In this document: positions 47,261 through 58,278 of the stretch, one piece after another | Layout: each line of letters opens with the position of its first letter | How positions within the stretch are numbered: the first letter of the stretch is position 1 | Source of the DNA: Uloborus plumipes | Taxonomy: Eukaryota > Arthropoda > Arachnida > Araneae > Uloboridae | Direction of reading: 5' to 3' | NCBI GenBank assembly: GCA_038373865.1 | Contig: JAXGGA010003027.1 | Location: forward strand, 46,182-110,181 | Length of the DNA stretch: 64,000 nucleotides | Notes under the pieces: model-generated | Databases searched by the model: none | The model's input: only the letters and a program-made list of their open reading frames with translations | Told to the model about the DNA's origin: nothing | Translations under genes and position numbers: made by a program

Positions 47261-47573
47261 GACGCAATCAGTTGATAACAATGAATCACAGCACTCCTCT
47301 TTCTTCTTTGCAAGCACTTCATAGATGCTAAACTAATTAGTTAGCTTATGCAAATTTGTTGAAATGTACCGTAGTGGCCTCTACGATAAATTTCATTGGC
47401 AACTCGGACCTAAATGTGAATTTAAGTCGGTTCCAATGCGCTCTCTTCCTATTACAAAGGGGTCATTGAAGAATCTGTTCGGGTAGACTAATTAGTTCCA
47501 ACCACGGACGTGAATTTAGTAGATTTTGCTTTGGAGTCATTTTCTTAAGTATGCTCAGTTGTTACACGACACG

Positions 47574-48212
47574 CGGGTGCTCTTAATGACCGAGCATTGT
47601 GTCAGCAGGGGTGTATGAGGAAAATGTCGCGTTTGATATAGTAGATAATTGTAATTTAGGGAAATGACTTTTACCATATATCAAAGTCTGCCTTGCGAAC
47701 AAAGGTTGTTAAATTTATACTAATTAAATTTAATAGGCTGCGGACTTTTGAACAGTTTTTTGCTTATTAAATTTTGCTCATTATACACAATTTAGATGCT
47801 CTGAAAAAAACATTGTAGGGGTAAAATTGTTTACGAAATACTTTCTACATTGAAACTTCAGATACTTATCCTAACGGTATTATACAGCAGGTAGTTTTAT
47901 TCAAGGGGGCCGGGCATTGTGTCATCAGAGTTGTAATGTCGCGTTTGATATAGTAGATAAATATAATTTAGTAAAATGACTTTTACCATGTATCAAAGTC
48001 TGCCTTGTGTACAAAGGTTGTTTAATTTATATTAATCAAATTTAGTATGCCGCGGACTTTTGAACGGTTTTTTGCTTATTAAATACATAATTTAGATGTT
48101 CTAAACATTACGAGGGATAAAATTGTTTACGAAATTCTTTCTGTATTGAAATTTCAGATACTTATCTAAAATGTATTATACAGCAGGCTGTTTATTTAAG
48201 GAGGTCAGAAGG
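47574..48212 (+). repeat. Tandem duplication, about 320-bp unit
   Basis: GCATTGTGTCA begins at 47594 and again at 47914. Both copies contain GTCGCGTTTGATATAGTAGA, ATCAAAGTCTGCCTTG, GCGGACTTTTGAAC and GTATTATACAGCAGG at roughly 85-90 percent identity by eye. I do not recognise the sequence, and no frame is open across it. Confidence 0.75.
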
Positions 48213-48213
48213 T

Positions 48214-48567
48214 GTCAATTACACTTCAAAAAATAAGCTGTTGTTTTTTCTGTATAATACTGGTAGCAGAGGTTCCAGTTAAAATCTGTAAAAGCACAGT
48301 AATAAACTAAAACTAGCTATTTTACTGTATATTACTGCAAAAGAAGCAAGTTTAGTTTAATACTGTAAAATTAGCAATATTATTGTAAAATTAGCTGTAT
48401 TATACAGTAAAAGAGCAGTATAATACTGGCAGCAGAGGTTTTAGTTTAAAACTGTAAAATGCACAGTAATTAACTGTGAAAGTAGCAATTTTACAGTTTA
48501 CTGCTGTAAAATTACAAAAAATTAGCTGCATTACAGTGTAAAAACAACAGCTATTTTTTTCATTGTA
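48214..48567. repeat. TTTTACAGT modular repeat, block 5
   Basis: It starts ACACTTCAAAAAATAAG and ends AAAACAACAGCTATTTTTTT, i.e. inverted ends, with GTATAATACTGG.AGCAGAGG at the start of each of two ~180-bp internal modules. It abuts the 320-bp tandem duplication directly. Confidence 0.7.
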
Positions 48568-49724
48568 ACCATCCTGGTAATTTAAAAAAAAAAGATATTT
48601 CCTTGTGCGTGCAATGCTGTAGCATGGCGGAGGTAGGGGGTTAGTGGAGAACTCCCTCACTTGGTTTTTTTTTTCTTTCTTTTTCTTTTCTTTTTTTTTT
48701 TTTTTTTTGTAAAAACAATGTAAATGTACTTTAAATTGGTTTTGAAGCATTTTTTATTTTGTAGGGCGCACAGAACCTCAAAGTGAGTTTACCTAAACAT
48801 TTTTTTACAACTGTAGCTATGTAATTAATTCAAGCATATTTTCACGCTATATGATTTAAATAATTACTAAGCATTATAAAAAATATAGAAAAATGAGTAA
48901 TTAGAGTTTTTTAAATATTTTAATTAAAAAAAATCAAGCAATCCAAAAGTTAACATTTGCGCTCTATTTCATCCTTAGAAAGTCTTTTTTTTTCAGAAAA
49001 TAAAGCACTGTTATAATAGTCTTTACTGTTTTCGTATTTTCAATTTTCAAAAATGAATTCCGCTCCTTTAAAAACGCCACTTAAAGGAGTAATTTCATGA
49101 AACAATCTTTAGTAATATCTTTAGAGGGAAACGTAATCAATACCGTATGAAATAGTATGGATATCAAACCATTAATAGTTTTGAAAAACCAATAAGATCG
49201 ATAAATTTTCAGAAAGTAGCTGACTAATTTATAGTGCTTCTGTTATTTTTAGTAACTGAGTTTTTAAACGAGCAATTGATTTTATTTTATGTGCTCTGTT
49301 TAATGGTTATCTTTCTCATTTAAATGTTTCAGTTTCATGACTGAGTGCTGAGTTTCGAAAGTTTAATTCTTTCGAGGCACTAATTCAAAAGCAATAGTAA
49401 TAATATTAATAAATAAATTCAACAATTTGAAAAGCTTATCATTATAATATACGAATTATCTAATTTCATTATAGGTTCAAGTAAATGAATAAAAAACGAA
49501 CAATATAGAGTTCAAAAATGCTATTAATAAACACTTTAAGTGCGTATTCTGAGCACATTTAGCTTATTATAATGTTGTAGTTGATTTTCAGGATTTTAAA
49601 TCAGATGTTTAAGAAAATGCACAAAACCGTAGTAAAATAAGTATACATGAAGCATAAAAATTGAAATATTAAATAGATTGTAAGAAAAAGTTATGTATCA
49701 TAATAATATGTATCAACTTTCTAC
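48568..49724. other. No gene; T-rich tract
   Basis: A T/C-rich run lies at 48665-48708. The minus frame at 48400-48750 is a Lys-rich translation of this run and of the neighbouring repeat. Nothing else is supported. Confidence 0.4.
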
Positions 49725-50075
49725 ACTGCAAACAACGAACTGTTGTTTTTACAAAAATGATACTGGCAGCCAAGGTTCCAATTTAAAACTGTAAAATGCA
49801 CAGTAATGAACTGTAAAACTAGCAGTTTTACAGTTTATTGTCGCAAAATTTAGCTGCATTGTACTGTAAAAGCAACAGCTTAATACTGGCAGGAGAGGTT
49901 TCAGTTTACAACTGTAAAATGCACGGTAATAAACTGTAAAATTAGCAATTTTAGTTTATTACTGTAAAGTAGCAATTTTAGTTTAAAACTGTAAATTTGC
50001 AATTTTTATAGTTTACGAGTATTACTATAAAATTAGATGTATTATACTGTAAAACAACATTTATTTTTAAATTGC
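49725..50075. repeat. TTTTACAGT modular repeat, block 6
   Basis: It starts ACACTGCAAACAACGAAC and ends AAAACAACATTTATTTTTAA. Two internal modules start with GATACTGGCAGCCAAGG and AATACTGGCAGGAGAGG. Confidence 0.7.
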
Positions 50076-50121
50076 AAAAATTTTTCTTGAAATTAAAGCA
50101 TACTGTTTAATGCGTGTTGAG

Positions 50122-50315
50122 TAAGGGCCGAATTCAAGTGAAACACCATTGCAATCGCTTCGAGGCGATCGCAATTGCAATCGCTACTGGAAGTGGAATT
50201 ACGAAAGAAGAGCATCTCGTAGCGATTGCAACGTTTCATTTGAATCCAAGTTTGGGAATTTGCAATTGCATTGGTGAGTTGCGATCGTCCGTGTTTCACT
50301 TGAATTCCGGCCTAA
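50122..50315. mobile_element. Tourist-like (PIF/Harbinger-type) MITE, TAA duplication
   Basis: The element is 50125-50312 with TAA on both sides. Left end GGGCCGAATTCAAGTGAAAC; the complement of the right end is GGCCGGAATTCAAGTGAAAC. The interior is rich in GCAATTGCAATCGC-type self-complementary sequence. A half copy is at 11556-11627. The two open frames on opposite strands are chance products of the palindrome. Confidence 0.8.
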
Positions 50316-50976
50316 GTGATTGTGCGGTCACAACCGCAACAGGCACACATCACTATTTTTCAAATGAAAAAATGTTTTATTTAGTTGATATTACATATTT
50401 TCATGATGTATAATGGTATCATTTACCATTAATGTATCACAGTTAAAGGGAAGGTAAAAACTTCGGAAAGAAAGTAAAAATACAGTAGAGCTTCGTTTTA
50501 GAAGGGAAACGTTCCACAAAAATGTTTTGAAAATCATAACCGAATAAATGAAGACTTAATACAGTGTATGCCACTAATAAGAATCACGCTTCACAAATAT
50601 TTTATTTGTCAACTGATAAAACCTGGCAGCAGAAAATTTTTAAATTATTGAGTTTTGTTTCTTTGTCGACTAGCAATGACATCAGTAAACAATCGCGTAA
50701 ATAAAGGCTGAATTGTACTTAAAATATTTAAAACAAAGGTAGAATTTGGGCTTTATTTTACATGAAATTTCTAAACATATTCCATCAGACGTAGAAGAGG
50801 TTACTCTTTATTTCAGGACTAATCTTTTAAACATTGAAGTATGTTTTCACTTCCAAATTTGCAAAAAAACGTTATTTTAAGAGGTTTTTCTTAATATCTT
50901 CGTTAATCAATTTTTGTACGAAGACGTAACCCAGCTAAGAGCACTATCGATCAACTCCCCTTTCGACAAAAAATTA
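50316..50976. other. No gene; possible lone pogo-type end at 50482
   Basis: TACAGTAGAGCTTCGTTTTA at 50482 resembles a pogo-type terminus but no partner end is visible. GTAAAAACTTCGG near 50455 echoes the repeat at 7505. Confidence 0.35.
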
Positions 50977-51223
50977 TTAACCTTTTAACTGTCATGCCCG
51001 AGATAGTCTCGGGCACAGCTGGTTTTCGAAAATATCACGTCCGAGTATTACTCGGGGTAGTTTTTTTTTTTTTTTTTTTGAGTGCATCGTATTGTTATAC
51101 CCGAATATATATCGGGAGACGACGTTTATTTCGGCTTCATCTCTTTGTCAAACCCGACTGTTTCTCGGGTTTGTGCTTGGAAAAGTGTTAAAAATCAAAA
51201 TAACTTGACAGTTAAAGGGTTAA
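50977..51223. mobile_element. piggyBac-type MITE with four CCCGA/TCGGG hairpins
   Basis: TTAA lies on both sides (50977-50980, 51220-51223). The ends are CCTTTTAACTGTCA and, complemented, CCCTTTAACTGTCA, close to the CCCTTT.CTGYC ends of piggyBac elements. The 239-bp interior holds four small palindromes: CCCGAGATAGTCTCGGG, CCGAGTATTACTCGG, CCCGAATATATATCGGG and CCCGACTGTTTCTCGGG. The two overlapping open frames carry no known domain. Confidence 0.75.
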
Positions 51224-51229
51224 CAAAGT

Positions 51230-51745
51230 TAGTATATTCGCTTAAGCGCTATAGTGCCACAGACAAATACACAGATACGTCAAAACGTCACACAGATACG
51301 TCTTCTCCTGCATCGCCCACATGCGCCTGACCGCGGACGCTCCTCTTACCCTGCAGCCGCAGCAACAGGCACAACTTCAGCCAGAACGCCTGGCTCCTTG
51401 GCGCACCATCTAATTCGAACATAATCGCTCTCTCGCTCTCCCCGCTCCATCACTAGGAGGGGAGTATTGTGGCGTACGCTTAGAGAGCATATAACTCAAC
51501 TTTGCCCGCCGGGTTAAGAGGCCTTTTAGTCCAGCGGCCAAAGCACTGGGTTTCTACCACAGCGGTCCCCGCTGTCGTACGCCGCAGTAGGTGACCCGGA
51601 CAGCAGATGGCGCCATGAACACACGCAACTCAGGATCCGCTTCTCAAACATCGCTCACTCGCTTTACCTGCATCACTCACTCGTCCGCCCAACCGGGGGC
51701 TGGCGCAGACCCAGTAATAGTATTTTAATAGCAAAGTAGTCATTT
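51230..51745 (+). other. GC-rich island, possible LTR-retroelement 3' remnant
   Basis: Base composition changes sharply to GC-rich. One frame stays open from about 51245 to a TAA at 51416-51418, encoding a Pro/Arg/Ala-rich peptide with SLAHHLIRT at the end. Then comes a purine tract AGGAGGGGAG followed by TATTGTGGCG, the arrangement of a polypurine tract before a 3' LTR. GATGGCGCC at 51607 resembles the start of a primer-binding site. I see no protease, RT or integrase, so this is suggestive only. Confidence 0.25.
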
Positions 51746-51763
51746 TACCTATTTTTTGTGACC

Positions 51764-52867
51764 TTAAGATGCCGCAGATGTGTTGGGCATTGTTTTAAAT
51801 TGATAGTTGCAGTCAAATGATGGCATAGTTGACCATGAGAGCAAAGTTGCCTTTATGTAACCATCTCTAATCTCTTCTCCGCATACTTTAGTACAAGATT
51901 CAGTTACGAGATTTACAATTCTTTCGACACTTTGTGTATGACAAAAAAAATTTAGTTAACTCGAACTCTGGGAGAACATTAGTATTTACCAGCTCTTCTA
52001 GACTTTTCGTTGGCCCATTGCTCATTATTGGAAGAGGTGTAAGTTGGCACTTGGACCAATCAATGAGTGCAATGTGATTTGAAGCCGCAAAATTTATGGT
52101 CGGTGGTTGAAAAGTTCGCACCGATTTCCCTTTTGGTTTTGTTTTCTTGCTTTTAGCAATCTTCAAAAATCTAGCTGCCTTATGTGCACTCTCTAATCTA
52201 GTACCATTGAAATGAGAAGATTTTCGGGATGAGAAAAATACGCATTCCTCTGAACGACAGGATCAATTATTTCACGTACTCTGTCGGGCAATTCTCTTGT
52301 CTTCTGTACTAATTTAAACACGTTAACTGCTCCAAACTCTACAGAGGGATGCATTTTAATTTCAAACCATACTGAAGCGTATATTTTCATAATATAGCTA
52401 ACCAGCAATTTAATTTTGTCAGGAGGTTTTACTTCAGAAATATATAGTTTTAATATTCTATTTGCACAAGTTAACCACTTAGAGTTACAAAGAGGACCAG
52501 GATCATTCACAGCGAGGTCTGGTGCACACTTTCCTGTCTTGAATGCTCGATAAATGCTAAGTAAATACTGTTGGTTCTTGCTTAATTCAGTTTTTGTCAC
52601 ATTTATATCCTCACTATTAATAGTTTCAAAATTTACAACAGGGAGTTTTTCACAGTTAGTCAACTTCTTGCCAATTTTCCCAGAGAAACGTGTGGGCCCT
52701 GTAGTATCATCATTAACACTTTCAAGCAAATGTCGAATCCTTGAAAAAGGTTCGCCTTTTACAGGTTGCGATTTTTCTTCAAAGCAAGCTAATAACGCAT
52801 CTGCACATGTGGGTAGGCCGTAGGGAGGGGGGGGGGGTTCGGCTGTAGAATAAAAATATACCGGCAC
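51764..52867 (-). pseudogene. Transposase-like element protein, longer broken copy
   Basis: The minus-strand reading starts in an open frame of 224 codons: TTGPTRFSGKIGKKLTNCEK (about residues 54-73), KWLTCANRILKLYISE, then IIDPVVQRNAYFSHPENLL near its end. A frameshift near 52185 leads to a second open frame with KGKSVRTFQPPTINF, and another near 51925 leads to VERIVNLVTES, CGEEIRDGY and a stop at 51764-51766. The same order of blocks is seen in the remnants at 33770-34510 and 38229-38503. Family members I recall are 500+ residues with an upstream catalytic-looking part, which is missing here. The Pro-run near the start comes from a G-run and is not real. Identity as a transposase is inference. 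Confidence 0.6.
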
Positions 52868-53039
52868 AGCGCCGACATAGTGCGTTCTGGTTCAGTTATT
52901 GATTTTTTTTTTTTTCATATTTTGTTGTTGTTTCACTTTTGTTTGTTTGTTCAAAATATGTTATCTACTAACAATTTAAAGCAGTTTCGATAGAAAAAAA
53001 AATACTTTTGTTTTCAAATTATTTTTTTGAAAATTTCAA

Positions 53040-54831
53040 TTTTTAGCATGTATTTTCCAGCTTTGAGCCTCATGAGCGAACCGAAGGGGTCAACTTAGAT
53101 TTTTCCCCCCAAATTTTGGACACCAAACCACAACTTTTGAGAGGTAGGGGAGACTGGGGACGGTTGTGACGCGGGGCGGTTGTGACAGTCGTCATATTAG
53201 CTAAACCATAATTAATACCTGGTTGAAGCAAAGAGAGAGAGTATCAGCATGTTTGTCTGAATGTGTGTCAAAGCATTGCGGTAGCCATCGAGCGACATTA
53301 ACGCTAGCAGAGGGGTTGGTTACTTTTTAACAGTCAAAAGTAAGTTTTTTTGTTCAATGTCTTTTAGTAATTCCTCTTGAATGGGTACAGATAGAGAAAT
53401 GAAAGTTTTCTCCCCGTTAGTAGTGAACCTTAACAGTGAAATAGCAGTGATTACTTTTTATGTAGGCTATTTTGTATTGCCATGGCGATTGCTGTTTTCA
53501 AAAGTAGTGGGTGGGGGTCGGTTGTGACAAATTGCGTGGGGACGGTTGTGACACGAGTAAAACATGTTTTTATCATATTTGATGCCCATATTTCGCTTAG
53601 AGAAGACAGAAATAGGGCAGTGTGACCTAATGAAATATAAAGAAGCTTATAAAGAAGTGAAACTTTTTTTTCTTTCGGACAGCTTTGGAAATGCAAGGTT
53701 AATCGTAAGTCTTCGCTACGAAACATTCATTCGTAAACGCGATGGAGCCGGCCGGCGTTGTCACAATGAAAACAACTTGTGCATAGGTTATATTGCTCAT
53801 AATAAAGTGCTTTTGAGCTTACATATACGCTGAAAGCAGATATGACAGTAAAATAGCTACTGAGAAATGGTTCCGTTCATTTATGTATAGAAATGTTTCA
53901 CGTCTGTTCGTGTAGCTCATGCAACTAGACTTTCAAGAGTAACAAGCTTCAATAAAACAAATAAATGTGGAATCTTTCTTTGATACTTGAGAATTGTTAT
54001 GAACAGACACGGTTATGACCCACAGGATGTGCATAATGTTGCCAAAACAGACGTTACGAAATTCCAAAAACCTGATATTTTTGTAAGACTTGGTATAAGG
54101 CTAATTCAACTGAACGAGACACATTGTTAAATGTTGTACTTTCCCAGATGAAGGCTATGTTGAATTACGCTTAATATTACTTGAAATTAAAAGTGATCTA
54201 GATTGTCTTGCTGCATTTTTGAACTTGTCACAACCGACCCCAATCACTGTCACAACCGCCCCTGGGGTGGGGTCGGTTGTGACATTTTTTCCTTTTTTGT
54301 TTAATTTGGTCCTGTGAGTTAACTATTGTACTTAGGGAGAAAAATTTTGTGTTTATAAGCAGGCAAATAAACACTTTAACATAAAAACAACTTTAAACCA
54401 GCTCACAGGCATTGCTAAGGGATCTATGGGGGAGCAAATGAAAATTGTCACAACCGTACCCAGTCTCCCCTAATGCGATTTCGAAATAAAAAAATCGATA
54501 TTTTCGAAATTTGACAGTGTAGGCGATTTTAGCCCAATTTAAGGCTGATGTGCTAAAGATCGTATGTAAAAGCTGTAAAATATTTTTTTTAGATTAAAAA
54601 TGCACGAAATATTTACAGCTTATGGCAGTTGCATTATAAAAAGTTACAATTTTTTTTTCTTTTTTCTTTTTGAAATTTTACATTTTTAACATATTTTTTC
54701 CAACTTTGAGCCTCATGCGCGAACCAAAGACGTCAACTTAGATTTTTTTTCCCAAGTTGTGGATACTAAACCACAACTTTTGAGAAGTAATGCGATTTCG
54801 AAAAAAAAATCGATTTTTTCGACTCACCCTA
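53040..54831. repeat. Repeated sub-terminal segment with a TAGGGTGAGTCG end
   Basis: A ~130-base segment (CCAGCTTTGAGCCTCATG, GGTCAACTTAGATTTTT, ACCAAACCACAACTTTTGAG, ATGCGATTTCGAAA) occurs at 53060-53146 plus 54471-54500, split by an insertion, and again at 54700-54820. The right edge complement reads TAGGGTGAGTCGAAAAAATC, like the TAGGGTG ends of 33270-39004. CTGTATAT following at 54832-54839 could be half of an 8-bp duplication. No matching left end is found; it may belong to the same element as the pseudogene at 51764-52867. Confidence 0.5.
53145..54472. mobile_element. TA-flanked element with GGTTGTGAC repeats, 1.33 kb
   Basis: Left end GGGGAGACTGGGGACGGTTG; the complement of the right end is GGGGAGACTGGGTACGGTTG. 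TA on both sides. GGTTGTGAC or its complement occurs eight times, mostly near the ends. The size is that of a mariner element but no transposase frame is present; the open frames at 53451-53726 and 53564-53833 overlap on opposite strands without motifs. It interrupts the sub-terminal repeat at 53040-54831. Confidence 0.8.
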
Positions 54832-55400
54832 CTGTATATGCATAAAAATGTCACACCCGTACAAATGAATTAAACACAAATATCGCTCATATAAACCAGC
54901 GTAAAATGAGGGTCTACTGTATATGCGTAAAGATGCCCCACCCTTGCAAATGAATGGAGAACAGAACCGCTCATATAAACCAGCGTAAAATAGGGTTCTA
55001 CTGTATATGCGTAAAAATATTACAACCGTGCAAATGGTTTGAGCACAGATACCTCTCATATGAACCAGCGTAAAATGGGGGTCTACTGTATATGCGTAAA
55101 AATGTTACACCCGTACAAATGAATTAAACACGAAAACCGCTCGTATAAACCAGCGTAAAAAAAGGGTGGTCTATTGTATATGTTTAAAAACTCCACACTC
55201 GTGCAAATGAATTGAGCACAAATACCGCTTATATACACCGGCGTAAAAAAAGGGTCTACTGTATATGTCGTAAAAATTTCACACCTGTGCAAATGAATTG
55301 AGCACACAAATAGCGTGCTTATAAATCAGCGTTAATTGATGGTCTATTATATATAAATAAGAATTTCAGATTCGTGAAGACGGATTGAACAAAAATATTG
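54832..55400. repeat. Minisatellite, ~85-bp unit, six to seven copies
   Basis: ACTGTATATG-type unit starts occur at about 54831, 54916, 55000, 55085, 55173, 55258 and 55346. Each unit contains GTACAAATGAATTRARCACA, CGCTCATATAAACCAGCGTA and GGGTCTACTGTATATG. The complement, TACAGTAGACCCTCATTTTA, looks like a pogo-type end, so the array may be reiterated terminal repeats. The open frames at 54829-55059 and 55083-55307 are translations of the repeat. Confidence 0.8.
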
Positions 55401-58278
55401 CCTTAACATATTTTAAGTTCTTTCTCATTTAGAAAAGAAAATTTTTAAAAAATCTCCAAGAAAATCACAAAAACAATCTAGAAATGGCAAAAACAAAGGA
55501 TGCTTAAACTATCGTTTATCATGCATAAGCACTTAAAGCACACTTTTTGAGAACGCTTGGAAATTAGCCAAGTATACGATAGTCATTTAAGTACGATCAT
55601 TAATTCAACGGTTTTTGCAAACTGACGAAATGAAAAATTCCTTGAAAAATAGTTCTTCAATAAATTCTCGTAAATTCTCTGCCTTGAAAAACTGTCCTCA
55701 AAGACAAAATTGCTTTTTAGAACCTCCTTCACTTGTTCCCTTTTTCTTTCACAATCAGCTGTGAATGTAACAGTTTATTTTCCTTTTTGTCAGTTAAAAG
55801 TCTTGTAGTGAAAATGCAGAGTGAAAAAACAAGAAAAAAAAGTAATTTTACGGTGGTAAATGCAAGGACAAGGTTAAATTAAAAAGGTTTCAAAAATTAT
55901 TTCATAGCTTTTCCCTTTTTAAACGCAGCTTTTAGGCATTATAAATAATTAATGAGAACTCGCCGCGGGACTTAATTACAACTTTTTCTCTTCAATTTAA
56001 GTTGATCTTTCCTATTTAGTATAAAACTTTTAATTTACAAACTCACTAATTTTTCGGGGAAAAGTTTATTTCAATTAAATACGTGGCGTCTAGTAACTTA
56101 AAAATAATATGTATTTGACGCAATCATTTTTGAAGTAAAAACATATTTAATTGTCTCGTTTGTTTCACATTTCATTTGTACCAAATATTTTTAAACCGTA
56201 TAAATTAAAATATTGTTATTTTGTTTATTTGGCTTTTTTCTAGTTTAATAATTTAAATATGAAATACCATGTAGCCCCGTTATACTATGGGGATCAGCGA
56301 ACTTATTTTGCTCCAGCGTTATAAGAGTACCACAGTATGATGATTTTTTTTTACCAATTATAAGTTAACTACAGTAAACAGCACAGTACTTAAGGACTTG
56401 GATTTAATTATCAAATCAAACGTTATTAAAACCACGGGTCACATCATGGCACGTAGATAATTAAAAAATTTTAATGCAACTTTGCACGCACAGTAATGTT
56501 ACCCTACGTATGATTAAAGCACATACCATGTTACAGCTAGTGTGCGATATCCTAGAAAGCACATATATAGGAAATTGCTATCTCAAAATAAGTTCCACAT
56601 GTGAGATTATATAGACTTTACGAATGAAAGAAAACTTGGGTCATTTCTATTTTATTAAGTACCTAGGAAAATGATGATACTCACAGTATTACCGATTCTG
56701 CAGTATACTGAAATCGAGTTTTATAGGGTTTGATATTATATGGTTTGTATACTTGGAAGCAAGCTAAAGTTAGGTTTACATATGTGGGAAAGCGGAGCAA
56801 GCTGCCGGCTTTAAGTCTTTTATCTTTCACAAGCGCAAATAATGTCAACTAATATTTTCATATCTGATATTATAGTGACGAATCTTAATTTACGAAGAAA
56901 TGAGACTAACATTTAAATAATTTTTTAATTTCATGATATATTAAGCCATTTTTGGCAGATGAAATTATTCGACCTCTTGCCCCTTATACGGGGGTGCAAA
57001 ATGACAGTTTCGTTTCAGATAATATGAAACATATATTTGAAATAATGAAGTATTCGACAGGTGTAATTACAAATTTTGCGTAGCGCTTAACAAAAAACAT
57101 AGCTGTACACAGTTCTAAGAAGCTGAGAAAGATATTTTTCTATAACTGGTTAATTTGGATGTGACACAAGCGCATTTTTGAGAGCATGATGAGAAAAAGT
57201 TTTCAGTGGTCCAAAGAATGCAAAATCCAGTGCTTGCAACCGTTGATTGACGTGCACTGGAAATGCTACTATGGTAATATAATTTTCTCTGCAAGAGATG
57301 CTGAAATCGTCATCTTGTCCATGTGACAGATATCAATTAACCGCCATTTCACTTAATTACATTGAACTTCAGTCAGCAATACGGTACACTGTATAAATGA
57401 ACTAAGTTAAATACAACGTAAAGCCATCAACGAAAACGAATGAGGCTTACTTTGAACTGATGAGTCCTCATCATACCATGGACGAAAATTAGATTCGCAA
57501 GGTGTTTAGCCCCTTAACGATCGCTTAATTTTCAAGAAAACGGTCATAAAAGGCCTATTTTTTACCCCTGAAAGTTATATGAAAATATATGTACAAACAA
57601 CATATACATTCATTTTAAAGTTTTGATTTGATTTTAGCTTGATATTTATTTTGTTTATTCTTGATAAACCAACATTCAGAGTTACTGTGACTTAATGTTG
57701 GTTTTCGGGCAAGCAAGGAAAGTTCTTAAAAAATATGTGTTTTAAACATTAAAAAAGAGTTGTATTAAGTATCTTGATGCAGCTATCTATTGTGTAAAAT
57801 GAAAAGTGAAAGGCTTTCGGGGAAAAGAAATGAAATAGTTTTATTCTTATTGGTGCTTTACTACGAAAACAATATTCCTCGGAAATTTCCCTTATGAAAT
57901 ATTATAGCGAGAAATTAAGTGCGGAAACTCAGCCCGTAATCTTAACGAGTGCGAGCGGGACGGGGTAGTGAAAAAACACGGGATCGACAATAGAGACCAT
58001 TGTGACCAATTTTCATTGGTCAGTATGGTCTCTCGTACTTGTTTCCTTACTATAAGCTATAATTTACTGTCTAAAAAGTTTAAATACGATAGTCTTAATC
58101 CTGGCGCATATCATCATCTTGCCCCTGGGTTCTCTTAATTTTTTTAGTGTACAAAAATGTCGTTATTTGCAGCACGAGGTTTGTTGCAGAATAAATCAGA
58201 TGAATGAACGTTTAGTGTTACAGAAAAACTATATACGCCATGAGCAATGCATACAATACATGTATGAATTGTAAAACA
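55401..58278. other. Largely unique sequence, intergenic or intronic
   Basis: Few repeats are visible. AGCCCCGTTATACTATGGGG near 56273 may be a lone transposon end. An imperfect hairpin AGACCATTGTGACCAA/TTGGTCAGTATGGTCT lies at about 57995-58032. It lies downstream of the minus-strand gene at 58279-58866 and could hold its 3' sequence or further exons, but I could not identify any. Confidence 0.35.

Noticed and set aside
54829..55307. Two minus-strand ORFs with Cys-rich repeated peptide
   Set aside because: The apparent cysteine repeats are the translation of the 85-bp minisatellite, not a peptide precursor.
54832..55400. CRISPR-like repeat array
   Set aside because: The units are contiguous 85-bp tandem repeats without unique spacers, in a eukaryotic genome.
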